Positions 45,834-57,964 of a stretch of 64,000 bases of DNA are shown here, in pieces (position 1 is the stretch's first letter; each line of letters starts with the position of its first letter). Below the pieces are notes generated by a model, which was not told the origin of the DNA, searched no databases, and saw only the letters and a program-made list of their open reading frames with translations. The stretch spans positions 1 through 64,000 of the forward strand of contig JAOWBW010000269.1 in assembly GCA_026119855.1 (NCBI GenBank). Reading direction: 5' to 3'. The translations under genes were made by a program, and so were the position numbers. Source of the DNA: Campanula takesimana. Lineage: Eukaryota > Streptophyta > Magnoliopsida > Asterales > Campanulaceae.

Positions 45834-48800
45834 AATGGGGCTTCAACAAAGAGGACGACGACAACAATATCCGTTTCTCTTTCTCTACCTAGTAGTAGGA
45901 ATTAAAAAAAAAAAAAGAGTCAAAAGTCCTCTTTTGTGTGCATTAATGTTTTCTCTCGTCCCATGTTAAGTGTCGAGTCTTCTTATCAAATAAAAGTCGT
46001 TCTTGTCCTTATACACTCTTCCAAGTTGTTCAATCTAATTCTTGGCAAAATGATGAAAAGATGTCTAAACGAGTTTTGGAACAAGGCCATCACTTGAACG
46101 CCTAGGGGCTAAACATCGACGCCAACATCAACGACGAAGCCAAGACAAACAAGGTGGAGCAACAATCATGAAGAAGTCAAGCAAAGTTTTCAAAGGGGGA
46201 TTAAAAAAAAAAAAAAAAAAAAAAAGCTCGCTAGGTTGAAATCATCAAATCAACCTAGGCAAAAGTTAGAGCACACAAAAAAAAAAAAAAAAAAAAAAAT
46301 CCCCATCAATCAAAGAAGTACAAGATCAACATCATTCCACCGATGAAGGACGTAGAAACATCGACAACAATCACGACGAAGCAACAATCCATCACGACGA
46401 ATGGAGAATCCACAAGAACTACGGTGACCTGAGCCTCTACACTGGAGGAACGTAGGCAACCTTCGGGTCCGGTCTCATGCAAGAAAGAAGAAATGTTTAG
46501 TCCTAGCGCGTTATGGTGATCAGCCTTCATCTCGAAATTGTCAAGACATATTTGTACGATTCATTTGCCAATGAATTAATCACCAAAAAGATTGAACAAC
46601 TTTCTTAGATTTGGAATCATTTCGCGTTCCTTGTCGAGTCTAAGGACTTTTATTCTTTATGCATACTCCCAATTTCTTGCAATCAAATTGGGGCTTTCCT
46701 TCTCTTCTCTCTTAATGACTTACTTGCCTCCGTGAGTCATTCAATTCAATAAAAAAAAAATACATGTCAATACTAGGGACACTTCCCTAGTCGAGTCAAT
46801 GTCACTCATCTTTAGTGACAAAAGGTTTTCACCGCAAAATCACATGTCTCTCATCCTCAGCTAGAGTCAATGCACACTTCCTCATTAATCGAGTAAAAAA
46901 TGAAGACGCAAAAGAGATGCCCGCTAGATTGAAAACCCGAAAGGGCGGTCTAGGCAAAAAACAGGGTGCGTCATAAAAAAAATGAGAGAGTGAGAGAGAG
47001 AAGGGAAAGAGAAATGGAGATCCCCGGCCTCTAAAGAAGATAAGTTCTACATTGAATCTCCTCAGCAAGTCAATTCCCCACCGAGTCAACTTTGGGATTG
47101 CAAAAGGCTCGACAAGATATAGCACCATCAAAGGTTGTCTTGGGTTATCGGCATCATTCTCCAGCAGTGTGCATTTTTGGGTTCATGAAAAGAAGGCCTG
47201 TGGTTACCAAGATCCATCCGAGAACAAGCCCATCATAAAAGGGCACGAGGTTGCACAAATAATCCCTAGCTAGTCAATTGGCTTGGGCAGCAAATAGCAA
47301 CAACATGTGTCTCAGTTTTCAAGGCTTCTTCAAGTATGTGCTTCTAAAGTACACCGAAAGGCTCCCGAGAAATGGAGTAGCTCTTGCCATATCCTCTCAT
47401 GTTTCTTCTCTCACACGAGGATGAGTCACTCTTGCTTTGCTCCACAAATGGTGACGCCCTAGGGACTATATGACCCGAGAACAAGGGCTTCTTTTGACAA
47501 TCAACAAGCCTTAGGGGCTATGCTCGAAAAAAAAAGATGTGTGAGACTATCCTCAAAGCCTCTCAAAAGGGATGTCAAAAAGCCCTCTTGTCACGTGTGC
47601 CCGTGCTCGTTCCCCCAATCAAGGATGGACCTTTCTCGCAATCAATGATGGCACTCTAGGGGCTACGGTCAAGTCTTAAAGGCTCCCTCGGCAAAGAGCA
47701 ATTAACTCCCCAGCAGTATCCCCAGCCAAGTCATGTGCAACGTTGGAAGCTTCCTCAATTCGGCACCGAAGGTCTCCAAGGGCTCCGCAATCTACAATCT
47801 TTGGGCTACGGCATTACAGTAATCCGAGCAAAGGGCAATATTGGGGCTTCGCGACCAACAGTCTTTTGGCAACAATGCTCAAGCAATGCAATGTGGAGTA
47901 GTCTTATGGCTCCATGAAAGAGATCAAGCTTAAAAGGTCTCTCAACACTTCAAGTCAAAGGCCTCTTGGTTTTAAATGAAGACTCCGATGTTATGAATGA
48001 AGTTGATGATTTTTGTTAGAACTTTCAACGAGATCATGAAGAAAGTCTTAGAGAAAAGGAAAAAGATTCAATATGCTAAACTCTAATCAAAACAGGGTTA
48101 TAGCGGGAAATGCCACGGCCAATCCCAATGTTTCTGCAATTCAGCACCCCTTCTCCAAGATCAAAAGCACAAGGTGCAGCTCAGATAAAGTTGGGCCACA
48201 GCACTGGTTGCATCCAATGATCCGTCATTAGTTCAACTCAAGAAGAGTCAAGCAAGCATACTCATTTGGGACTTTATCACACCAAAACCTTATCCTCCGC
48301 GACCTCGACGGCACCGCAAGACATTACTGCATCCTTTGACATAAGCCCTCAGCCATTTGGGTATCGACCACAATGAGGCCATTCATCTCCCCAGTAAGAG
48401 CAAGAAGGAGATCTCTATCAAGAATTCTACCAAACGGTACATCCGCTCTCAATGCCGAGCCAATCACGAGATAGTTTGGGGCTTTACAATGAACAGTCTT
48501 CACATCCCGCCATCTACAAGCCCACGACACTTGGGGCTTTGCAATCTCTCGAAGCTTGGCATCAACGATCTCCTCTTGGGGCTTACTCACTACAACAACA
48601 AAGGGCGATTTACTCGAATGGGCCAAGAGCTGATTTATCTTGGAGCTACGCAAGTCCCTCAAAATTTGGCATCAAAGGCATCCTAGGGGCTTTACAATCA
48701 GTAACCCCTCATCTCGGCATCAAAAGCCTTTTGAAGCCCCATAATCGACAAATCTCTTGGGGCTAGACATCAATCTTCGTTGGGCACACCAGCGACAACA

Positions 48801-49563
48801 GAATTCAAGCGAGGCAATCCGGACTTCGACGGAACACGACTTGATCTTGGGTTGGTTTCACAAGCACACAATGGTTAAAATGGTTCACCCACGAACTAAA
48901 AAAAAAAATATTTTCCTCACATGTGTGCATATTCTTTCCTCTCTAATCTAAAAAAAAAAAAAAAAAAAAAAAAAAGATTTTTCTTTTTCTTTCTCCTTCT
49001 ATGTGCAAAAGTATGTGCTTTACTTTGCTTTGCTCCTAGCTTCTCCTCCAGCATTCTCCATCATCCTTGAACTACGCTGGTCTGATTCTCTTAAAGGGAT
49101 ACGTAGGCAGCCTTTGGCACGACCAACCCATCATTCAGAGTACCATCTCGCCAACCCAACATCAAGGGCATTCTCTCATCAACATCTAAAGAATGGACAT
49201 TCTCCATCAAAGCATCCTCCGCGGACATCAAGAATCCATCTTCACTCAAGCGGCAATGGTAAGTGAAGGTATGAATACATCCAATGCTTTCCTCAAAATC
49301 ACACCGCACACAAGATGACTCTCTACATTCTTACTTCTCTCTCACTGCAAGGGTATTCCAAAATCCCATCACACCACGAACACAATTTCTCTCTCTTCAT
49401 TTCACACTTCATGCATCTTCTTGAAAGAACACATATACCTGTCAAGCACACACATAACAGGTACCACCATGAAGTCAACAACACCCGCTACTCAAGGCAC
49501 TTCATCCCCACCAGAAAGTGGTCAACCGTTCCCACACCCCACAAGGTCAACAACATACGACAA
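45834..49563 (+). other. Element D non-coding 3' region with GGGGCT repeats
   Basis: It has long A-runs (45906-45918, 46203-46225, 46280-46299, 48950-48975) and nine polypurine-like (C/T)TTGGGGCTTT or CTAGGGGCTA sites (46101, 47511, 47657, 47841, 48476, 48531, 48575, 48683, 48756). Short frames such as 46829-47131 and 48324-48662 have no recognisable domain. GTAGGCAACC near 46453 and GTAGGCAGCC near 49103 recall a motif in the other tRNA-Arg element. Confidence 0.6.
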
Positions 49564-50103
49564 AACTCGGTCCATATCGAGACAAGCTCCCATGAGCTCC
49601 AAGTCGGCAACTCGGTCCATATCGAGACAAGCTCCCATGAACCCCAAGTCGGCAACTCGGTCCATATCGAGACAAGCTCCCATGAGCCCCAAGTCGGCAA
49701 CTCGGTCCATATCGAGACAAGCTCCCATGAGCCCCAAGTCGGCAACTCGGTCCATATCGAGACAAGCTCCCATGAGCCCCAAGTCGGCAACTCGGTCCAT
49801 ATCGAGACAAGCTCCCATGAGCTCCAAGTCGGCAACTCGGTCCATATCGAGACAAGCTCCCATGAGCTCCAAGTCGGCAACTCGGTCCATATCGAGATAA
49901 GCTCCCATGAGCTCCAAGTCGGCAACTCGGTCCATATCGAGACAAGCTCCCATGAGCTCCAAGTCGGCAACTCGGTCCATATCGAGAAAAGCTCCCATGA
50001 ACCCCAAGTCGGTAACTCGGTCCATATCGAGACAAGCTCCCATGAGCCCCAACTCAACAACTCGGTCCATATCGAGACAAGCTCCCATGAGCTCCAATTC
50101 AAC
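49564..50103 (+). repeat. 45 bp minisatellite, 12 units
   Basis: Twelve head-to-tail units beginning AACTCGGTCCATATCGAGAC and ending CAAGTCGGC, differing by single bases (GAGCTCC, GAGCCCC or GAACCCC). Because 45 is a multiple of three and the unit lacks stops in most frames, long repetitive frames appear on both strands; they are not taken as genes. Confidence 0.96.
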
Positions 50104-50252
50104 ACTCCAGCAAAAGTCGCTCACACAGGGAGCGCATTTCTATCCTTTGTAATTTCAAATTCCTGCTTTATCGAGTCTTTGTTTTCTCTTGTCGATGTCC
50201 TCGGCGGGTGTTTTTACTTTCGTCGACGCGTTTTGCTTTGCAATCCACGTCG

Positions 50253-50263
50253 CCGAGGGGCTC
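50253..50263 (+). promoter_or_regulatory. Element D polypurine tract
   Basis: GAGGGGCTC-type purine tract directly before the 3' LTR (TGTAGACACC at 50264). Its core GGGGCT is the same word reiterated upstream. Confidence 0.75.
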
Positions 50264-51417
50264 TGTAGACACCCCGCCTTGGACCTCTCACCCCGATTGC
50301 ATACATAGTATTTTTATTTAACTTGTTTTTGTTAATTTCTGTTACTTCTGTTAAGTTCCTAACTGATTCCGTTAGTTTTGGACTGAACTGTATAACAGAA
50401 TTAACTTTCTAGTCCATTCTGTCAAAATTGCCTTTTCAAAGCCGCGCGCCTCCGCCTTTTGAGGTCAGAAGCGCGCGCCTTCCGATGGTACATCCGGAAG
50501 CGCGCGCCTCTGGGGCGTCAGTTACAGATTTTCTCCCAAGAATCCCTCTCTTGCTTATTTTGCATGGATTTCACCCGGGAAATATTTCTTTGTGACCGCG
50601 AATTGGCACCAAAAACATCCCCTTTCAACTATAAAAAACCCTCCAATCCATCATTGGAGGGGGATCTCTTCTCGACCTTGGACTTCTTTTTGGACTTCTT
50701 TTTGGACTCCAACCTTGATTCACCAACTACACTATACACAAATTCTCCCAACAAGAGTTCTTAGTAACAAGACTCTATACAAATTGTTCTACAACAATTT
50801 CATTACAACAACAACACTTTCAAGTCAAGGTTTCAAGTCCTCTTTCTCAAGGTACAACTCCATTTTCTTCCTTTGTTTTCTTCTTCTTGATGTATGCAAT
50901 CCCCATTAATGGGACAAGACCAACATGACTACTTCACATATTGAAGTTAGTTAAGGTTATCTCCCTACATTTTAATCTTAACTTTAATTCACCATGTTAA
51001 TTTCTCTTCATCTCTTAATGTAATTCTTTAACATTACTTGTTACATGTAATCTTTATCATTAAATAAATAAAACAATTCTATTTTATTTCCCCTTTATTT
51101 CCCCTTTTCTTCTCATCACAATTGTTAGCACATTTCTATTTAATTAATTGAAGGACATGTAAATATTAGAACACCAATAGTAGCAAGACCCGCGTAAGCG
51201 GGGCGGAGTGGGTGTTTAAGTACTTCCCACTCCGTCACCTAACCCCCGAACCCTTCTCTCCCGAATCTCTGGTTTTGTACATAAATTATGCTATTTTTAG
51301 GTTTTTCTTATGTTCCTTTAAAAACATAGGTGGCGACTCTAAACAATCTAAAACAAGTTAGACATCCTATGATAATTCACCGCTCTAGCCAAGCCGTGGT
51401 TCCCCGGGGTATCTACA
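50264..51417 (+). repeat. Element D 3' LTR
   Basis: 1,154 bp, nearly identical to the 5' LTR. The TATA box CTATAAAAAACC is retained near 50629-50640 and the GCGCGC cluster at 50440-50510. Confidence 0.95.
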
Positions 51418-51558
51418 GGTATAAATTATTATAACTCATAAAATGCACACATAAATAATAAATAAATAATAATTTAAATAAATAAATAAGCAAATAAATA
51501 AATAATAATTATTTAATACTAATAAAATAGAGCCTAGATTTCGGGTCATGACATTTAA

Positions 51559-54500
51559 TCCCATCCACGCAAGGCACACATAACCGGCCTCTGAAAGTTA
51601 ACACTCCTTCAGAATTAAGAGAGAAATCCTCAAATTTGCCATCTTCTATTTTATCCACTATTTTTACTAACTCTGGATCATCCTTCTGAGCTTCCTTTAT
51701 TTGTTGAATCAAAACTGGTAATACTCGAATACTCGCAAAAATAGCCCATGCTTTGACTCATAAGGACTCCAATCTCGAGCATCCTCTAACATTTTCCATT
51801 CACGTACCATCAATGAAGCCATAAAAGATTTCTGGCTAATGGCATCAGCTACCACATTTGCTTTACCCGGGTGATAAGAGATTGTGCAATCATAATCCTT
51901 CAATAGCTCCATCCATCTTCTTTGCCTGTTATTCAACTCTTTTTGGGAGAAAAGGTACTTCAAACTTTGATGATCGGTAAATATCTCAAATTTGGCTCCG
52001 TAAAGATAATGTTTCCACTTGTGCAACGCAAAGACAATAGCCGCAAGCTCCATGTCATGGGTAGGATAATTCTGCTCGCTCGGAGTCAACTTTCTTGAAG
52101 CATACGCAATCACCCTTCCATTTTGCATTAACACACACCCGAGGCCTTCTTTAGAAGCATCGCTATAGATTACCAAATCATCATTTCCATTAGGAAGCGC
52201 AAGGATAGGAGCTGTAGTCAACCTCTTCTTCAACTCTTCAATGCTAACTTGACACTTGCCATCCCACACATACGGTACATTTTTTCGAGTCAACTGAGTC
52301 AACGGAGTAACAATCTTAGAAAACCCCTCGATGAATCTTCTATAATACCCGGCTAGACCCAATAAACTTCGAATTTCTGTAACTGATTCAGGCCTCTTCC
52401 AATTCACAATAGCTTCAATCTTGGAAGGATCTAAGGATATTCCTCTATTAGAAACCACGTGCCCAAGAAAAGACACTTCATCAAGCCAAAAAGCACACTT
52501 ACTGAATTTCGCAAACAGTTGCTTTTCACGAAGAACAGATAAAACCATTCGCAAGTGTTGCTCGTGCTCCTCCTTAGACTTGGAATACACAAGAATATCG
52601 TCAATAAATACAACTACGAAGGTATCAAGATAAGGCTTGAAGACTCGATTCATCATATCCATGAAAACAGCCAGAGCATTAGTCAACCCGAAAGGCATAA
52701 CAAGGAACTCATAATGACCATACCTACTACGGAAAGCAGTCTTAGAAATGTCTTCAAAACGAATCTTTAACTGATGATACCCACTCCTCAAGTCAAGCTT
52801 CGAAAAGACGACTGACCCTTGGAGTTGATCAAACAAGTCATCAATATGAGGTAGAGGATATTTATTCTTTATAGTTACCTGATTCAGCTTTCTGTAGTCA
52901 ATGCATAGTCTCAAAGACCCATCCTTCTTCTTGACAAACAACACAGGAGCTCCCCACGGTGATAAACTAGGACGGATGAATCCCCGATCAAGTAACTCTT
53001 GTAATTGAACCTTCAATTCTTTCAGTTCGGCTGGAGCCATTCTATAAGGTGCTTCAGATATAGGGGTGGTACCTGGAATCAAGTCAATACCAAACTCGAT
53101 CTCTCTATCGGGAGGCATAGAATATTCAGAAGAGAATACATCAGAAAACTCTTTAACTACATTCACATCCTCTACTTCAGGCAACCTTTTTGTAGTATCA
53201 AAAACACTGGTCAAATACCCCGAACAACCACGGTGCAATAGCCTCCTAGCTTTCACATACGAAATAATACGAATTCCCTTACCCAAAGAAGCTGCCCCAA
53301 AAGTAAACACAGGCACACTAGGGATAGAAAACGTAACCACTTTCTTAAAACAATCAACAGAGGCATGATATTTACTTAACCAATCCATACCCAGAATAAC
53401 ATCAAAATCTTGCAATGGCAATATGACTAAATCAGCAAGTAAAACATGCTCACTAATATGCACATCACAATCACGTAACACTTTGTCAGCTATCAAACAA
53501 TCTCCCATGGGAGTCGAAACATGCTCACTAATATGCACATCACAATCACGTAACACTTTGTCAGCTATCAAACAATCTCCCATGGGAGTCGACACTTCTA
53601 GCACATAAGGCAAAGACTCAGAGGAAGAATGCAATCGAGATGCAAAAGACAAAGAAACATATGAATGCGATGAGCCGGGGTCTATAAGTGCACGTTCTCT
53701 CAAACTTGACATAGAAATTATACCTCCTATTATGGTGGAAGCATCCGAAGCTTGTTGCTGATTGATTGCAAACACACGACCTTGAACTTTTGGTTTTCCC
53801 AAGGTATCCCTTTTCTGACCCTGAGACGGTCCAACACTACTCCCCGATGGTTGACTCCTCGATCTAGTGCAATCTCTTTGAAAATGGCCAAGTTGTCCAC
53901 AGTTCAAACACTTTCTTTGTTTCTTCCAACACCGCTCTTCACTGTGCCCTTCCCTCTGACAATAATTACATACTATCTTGCTTTGACCCCCGGAGAAATT
54001 ACCTTGATTTCTAACACTCGGTTGCCCTTGCGGTTGTCCTCTAAATGGGCTTGAAGTTCCTTGTCCTCCACGATTATCATTACGTTGTTGTTGTGGTCTA
54101 CCTTGTCTTCCCGCACCTGCCAATTCCACCTTCCTCTTGTGTTCTTCAATATCATGCTCCACTTGATAGGCTCGATTAACTGCATCTTGAAATTCTTGTA
54201 GTTTATGGGACACCAATTGGGTTCGGATCACAGTTTTTAAGCCCTTCACAAATCTCATTGCCTTCCTCTCGTCTGTTGCAATTAAATGAGTGCAATACCT
54301 CGATAACTCCGTGAACTTAGCTGCATACTGAGCCACCGACATTGTATTATGTTCCAAGCTAAGGAATTCCACTTCTTTTCGGTCTTGCTCCACCCTCGGA
54401 ATAAAATGTTCCTTGAACTTTTTCAGAAAATTTTCCCAAGTATAAGGTACATGAGCGTCATCCCAACTGGCTTTCAATGTTCTCCACCAGTACTCCGCAG

Positions 54501-54810
54501 CTCCAATCAACTTGTAGGTAGCAAACCTGACTCGATCTTCTTCAGTACATCCCAAGACATCGAATATCTTTTCCATGGACTCGATCCATCTCTCTACCTT
54601 GGTTACATCCGGTTCCCCATCATATCCGGTTGGTTTCATCTTTAAAAACTGCTCCAGACCATACCTCGGAGGTGCATGTTCTCCTCCTTGCCTCTGATCA
54701 TGTATAGTTTTCATAGCTGCCTCGAACATCCCTTGAAACATAGCTCGAGCCTCTTCTTTTACATTACCCTAGCCTGCAGTACCAGACTGTTCACCCTCAT
54801 GTTCAGGCAT
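51559..54810 (-). pseudogene. Element B gag, protease, RT and RNase H
   Basis: Start chosen at 54810 (MPEHEGEQSG); 13 codons later a TAG (54769-54771) interrupts it, after which about 1,010 residues from 54741 are open. Order: gag domain (YGLEQFLKMKPTGYDGE ... AAEYWWRTLKASWDD ... FKEHFIPRVEQDRKEVEFL), zinc knuckles CNYCQREGHSEERC and CLNCGQLGHFQRDC, protease (ALIDPGSSHSYVS), RT (LRLCIDYRKLNQVTIKNKYP, FIDDILVYS) and RNase H (VIYSDASKEGLG, FTDHQSLKYLF). The protease carries a perfect in-frame tandem duplication of 25 residues (53442-53591). A two-base loss near 51750 shifts the frame before the element C junction. Confidence 0.94.
53442..53591 (-). repeat. 75 bp in-frame tandem duplication in element B protease
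   Basis: Two adjacent 75 bp copies (53442-53516, 53517-53591) encode STPMGDCLIADKVLRDCDVH plus ISEHV twice. Elements A and C have a single copy at this place, so the duplication is specific to B. Confidence 0.95.
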
Positions 54811-54906
54811 TCTTACTGAGTACCTGCATAAAACACTCAACATTACTCACTCCATACTCAACTACCCTCCTAGGTAACTTAGTCATTCTAGACCATCTAC
54901 AACCTA

Positions 54907-54918
54907 GCTCTGATACCA
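54907..54918 (-). promoter_or_regulatory. Element B primer-binding site (initiator tRNA-Met)
   Basis: TGGTATCAGAGC on the minus strand, two bases from the LTR. Confidence 0.92.
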
Positions 54919-54920
54919 AC

Positions 54921-57040
54921 TGTCGCGCCCCGACCAATGGTCCTACTTGGCCCCACGTCCGGGACACGCACGAAAGACGTCATAAAACATTTTAGAAAAA
55001 AATTTCGAAATATACTTTCATAAAAAGTTCATATAACCAAACAACATTTACTAGACTTGACTACAAGTCACAAAATAGACTTTCACAAACAAGTACTTAG
55101 CCACTTGGCCACACACTTTACTTACTATTTACAAATCACCAACATAAACCAAAAAGAGGTGATACAACGATCAAGTCACGGGTACACTACCCACAAGGTT
55201 GTACATTTATATAATGTAGCCTTACACAACACTTCCCAAATGTCTTACCCAAAATTCTTTCTCGACGTCCTCCCTGTGATGTGACCTATCCCCTGGGCTC
55301 CTTCTTATCTAAAACAGTAAACAAATAAGGGTGAGAATAAATCTCAGTAAGTTACTAAAATGCAACTACATTATATGCTAATATGATAAACATAAAGGAA
55401 CAATGCCACGAATGATCATATAGCATATAACACATAATATGAGAGGCTCCCTATATCCAACCATCCCATACCGGTTGGAAATAACGACCAACTCATCATA
55501 CAACACATAAAGTGGAAATAAACACTCATACGTGGATACTGAGCCAAGGTTCTCGAACCAAAACAATAACCATCTGAGAGGCTTCAACTAAGCAGCATCG
55601 AAGAGCTGAAACGGGTTCCGAAACCAAACAATCACAACACAACAACGGGGAAAATGACACAGAGTCATAACCCAAAGTGCCCAACCTTTGGCCTAAGGAA
55701 GGGGGTTAAAAATGGGAAACCAATGATAGGAGCCTTATAATGAACTTGGCTCGTGTGCCATTATAATCTCTATCATTGCCCGATTCACAACAAGTACCAG
55801 CTGGACTTTAGACACAACCTTAGCAAAGAAAACTTGTTTTAACAACAAACGGGGTATGATTCCAAAGTAGGGAACCACACAAGCTCATCAAAGAGAGGCA
55901 AACACGTTCTCATAATAGAGTTCATAACATTTACATTTAGTCACCACACAATCAATCTAAATGATCACATCAATTCAAACTCGATCACAAAGGACCAACA
56001 CTATCACTTTGATGCTTCACAATGACCATCTAAGTTCTCTAGGACATCGCCTAAGACTTAGACCGCAATCACACTTTAAAACTCTTGAAAAGAAACAACT
56101 CAACCCTTCTAACAACTCTGGGCGGTCGCCCACACCAGCCTGTGCGGCCGCCCAAAGTACTCTGTTCCAAGAAGAAAATCCTTCAGATAGATGTGCGGCC
56201 GCACGCCCTTTTTGGGCGGCCGCCCACATTACCCGGCAGGCCAAACTTAACTAAATTGTACTCCCTTCGTTTCACCAACCCAAAAGTACTAACATTTATA
56301 CTATACCACAATTGCAACTTCACCAAAGCTACAAAATCAGCCTCAAAACTATTCTAACACCCAACTAGAACCAATTCTATTTTACTCCCTTTGTCCCAAA
56401 TTTACAAGTATACAAAAACATTCAAAACATTATTCTTTCAACATATATAGCATATAGAACATACTCATGACCATTTTAACAATTAAAGGGGGATTAGTAA
56501 CTTACCTATTTTTCGGAAAAGTGTCAAGAAAATAATATTTGATCCGGTAGAAAGAATCTATTCAACACCCTGAACATTTATATATAATTAGATTTGAAAA
56601 TGGAGTTGTAAATTAAAATAGGGAAAATTAACAAAAAATTATCTTTACCTAGATTTTCTTCTTCTTCTTCAATGGAGGATTTGAGTTTTTGGAAAAGTGA
56701 TGAAAGTGTGTATGGTAAAACGCAGGGGAGGGGAAGTGAAGAAGAGGTATCATGAAGAAGTGTTATCCATTTCTCTCAAATAAATCATCCAAGTTCAAAT
56801 CTTAACACTTAAGCCCCTTGAATACTAATTCCACTAAGACCCTCATAATTTCCCACTAACAACTTAACTCCCCTAATAAACTTTACTACTAACATTTTAA
56901 CTAACACAAATAATCATATAAGATGTGCAAATTCATATAAGATGATGCAAAACATAAAATGCACATATGATTTTAAATTAAAATTATTAAAATATAAAAT
57001 AAATATAAAATAATTAATAACGGATTTCGGGGTCGTTACA
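54921..57040 (-). repeat. Element B 5' LTR
   Basis: 2,120 bp. It holds the TGAGA/TCTCA palindrome at 55332-55346 and the GGGCGGCCGCCC cluster at 56118-56228. It has a single copy of the segment that is doubled in the 3' LTR. Confidence 0.93.
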
Positions 57041-57045
57041 TATTA

Positions 57046-57855
57046 CCTTGATTTCTGACAATAGGTTGTCCTTGCGGTTGCCCTCTAAATGGTGTTGATA
57101 TTCCTTGTCCTCCACGATTATCACTACGCTGTTGTTGTGGTCTACCTTATCTTTCCACATCTACCAATTCCACTTTCCTCTTATGTTCTTCAATATCGTG
57201 CTCCACTTGATAGGCTCGATCAACTGCATCTTGAAACTCTTGTAGTTTGTGGGACACTAGTTGAGTTCGGATCACAGTTTTTAATCCTTTCACAAATCTC
57301 GTTGCCTTCCTCTCCTCAGTTGCAACTAAGTGAGTACAATACCTGGATAACTCCGTGAATTTAGCTGCATACTGAGCCACCGACATCGTATTTTGTTCCA
57401 AGCTAAGGAATTCCACTTCTTTCCTATCTTGATCCACCCTCGGAATGAAATTCTCCTTGAAATTCCTCAAAAACAAATTCCCAAGTATAGGGTACATGCG
57501 CCTCATCCCAACTAGCTTTCAGTGTTCTCCACCAATATTCTGCAGCTCCAATCAACTTATAAGTAGCAAACCTGACCCGCTCCTCTTCAGAACATCCCAA
57601 GACATCAAATATCTTTTCCATGGACTCAATCCATCTCTCAACCTTGGTCACATCCGGTTCCCCATCATAACCCGTTGGTTTCATCTTTAAAAACTGCTCA
57701 AGACCATACCTCGGAGGTGCATGTTCTCCTCCTTGCCTCTGATCATGTATAGTTTTCATAGATGCCTCGAACATTCTTTGGAACATAGCTCGAGCCTCTT
57801 CCCTTACATTACCCTGGCCTGCAGTACCAGACTGCTCACCCTCATTTTCAACCAT
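57046..57855 (-). pseudogene. Element A gag, N-terminal part
   Basis: Start ATG at 57855 (MVENEGEQSGTAGQGNVREE). The gag domain is close to element B's (YGLEQFLKMKPTGYDGE ... AAEYWWRTLKASWDEAHVPY). A frameshift near 57445-57500 is followed by FIPRVDQDRKEVEFLSLEQN and the rest to the element B junction, after which the gene resumes at 30436 with the zinc knuckles. About 85-90% identical by eye to B gag. Confidence 0.9.
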
Positions 57856-57950
57856 TTTTACTGAGTACATGCATAAAACACTCAACGTTACTCACTCCAT
57901 ACTTAACTACCCTCCTAGGTCACTTGTCATTCTAGACCATCTACAACCTA

Positions 57951-57962
57951 GCTCTGATACCA
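57951..57962 (-). promoter_or_regulatory. Element A primer-binding site (initiator tRNA-Met)
   Basis: TGGTATCAGAGC on the minus strand, two bases from the LTR. Confidence 0.92.
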
Positions 57963-57964
57963 AC

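Larger units (their letters stand above)
42895..51417 (+). mobile_element. Element D: non-autonomous Tat/Ogre-like retrotransposon
   Basis: 8,523 bp, plus strand, perfect target duplication GGTAT (42890-42894, 51418-51422). LTRs of 1,153 and 1,154 bp, tRNA-Arg primer site, a single gag-like ORF, no protease, RT, RNase H or integrase, a 4.4 kb non-coding 3' region with A-runs, GGGGCT repeats and a 45 bp minisatellite, and a polypurine tract. By hand I count about 14 LTR differences (roughly 1.2%), so it is the youngest member of the nest, as its position demands. It must use proteins from a related autonomous element. Confidence 0.93.
34206..51553 (-). mobile_element. Element C: chromovirus nested in element B
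   Basis: A different LTR family from A/B (TGTCG(C/T)GACCC). Perfect target duplication TTTAA (34201-34205, 51554-51558), inside B's integrase. 3' LTR 34206-36299, coding 36300-40812, primer site 40919-40930, 5' LTR 40933-51553, itself split by element D. Without D it is about 8.8 kb. The two LTRs have nearly equal true length (2,094 and 2,093 bp), and a rough hand count gives about 1.8% difference. Coding has several stops and frameshifts. Confidence 0.94.
40933..51553 (-). repeat. Element C 5' LTR, split by element D
   Basis: Parts 40933-42894 and 51423-51553 (plus the duplicated GGTAT). The TGAGATAAATCTCA palindrome is at 41324-41337, the GC cluster at 42086-42200 and a G12-type run at about 41281-41292. 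Rejoining around D gives 2,093 bp, matching the other LTR. Confidence 0.93.
30437..57040 (-). mobile_element. Element B: chromovirus nested in element A
   Basis: Same LTR superfamily as A. Perfect target duplication TATTA (30432-30436, 57041-57045). 3' LTR 30437-32884, integrase part 32885-34205, then element C, then the rest of the coding region 51559-54810, primer site 54907-54918, 5' LTR 54921-57040. Without C it is about 9.25 kb. The two LTRs differ in length by 328 bp because the left one carries an extra segment resembling element A (see findings). Coding sequence is broken by a gag nonsense codon, a frameshift near 51750 and a small deletion in integrase. Confidence 0.94.

Noticed and set aside
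49564..50103. A possible CRISPR-like array of regularly spaced repeats
   Set aside because: Units are head-to-tail with no unique spacers, in a plant retrotransposon; a minisatellite.
49315..50268. A 317-residue plus-strand ORF with 15-residue repeats, and minus-strand partners of 160-205 residues
   Set aside because: All are translations of the 45 bp minisatellite, which lacks stops in most frames. Several frames are open at once, and none has a recognised domain or start context.
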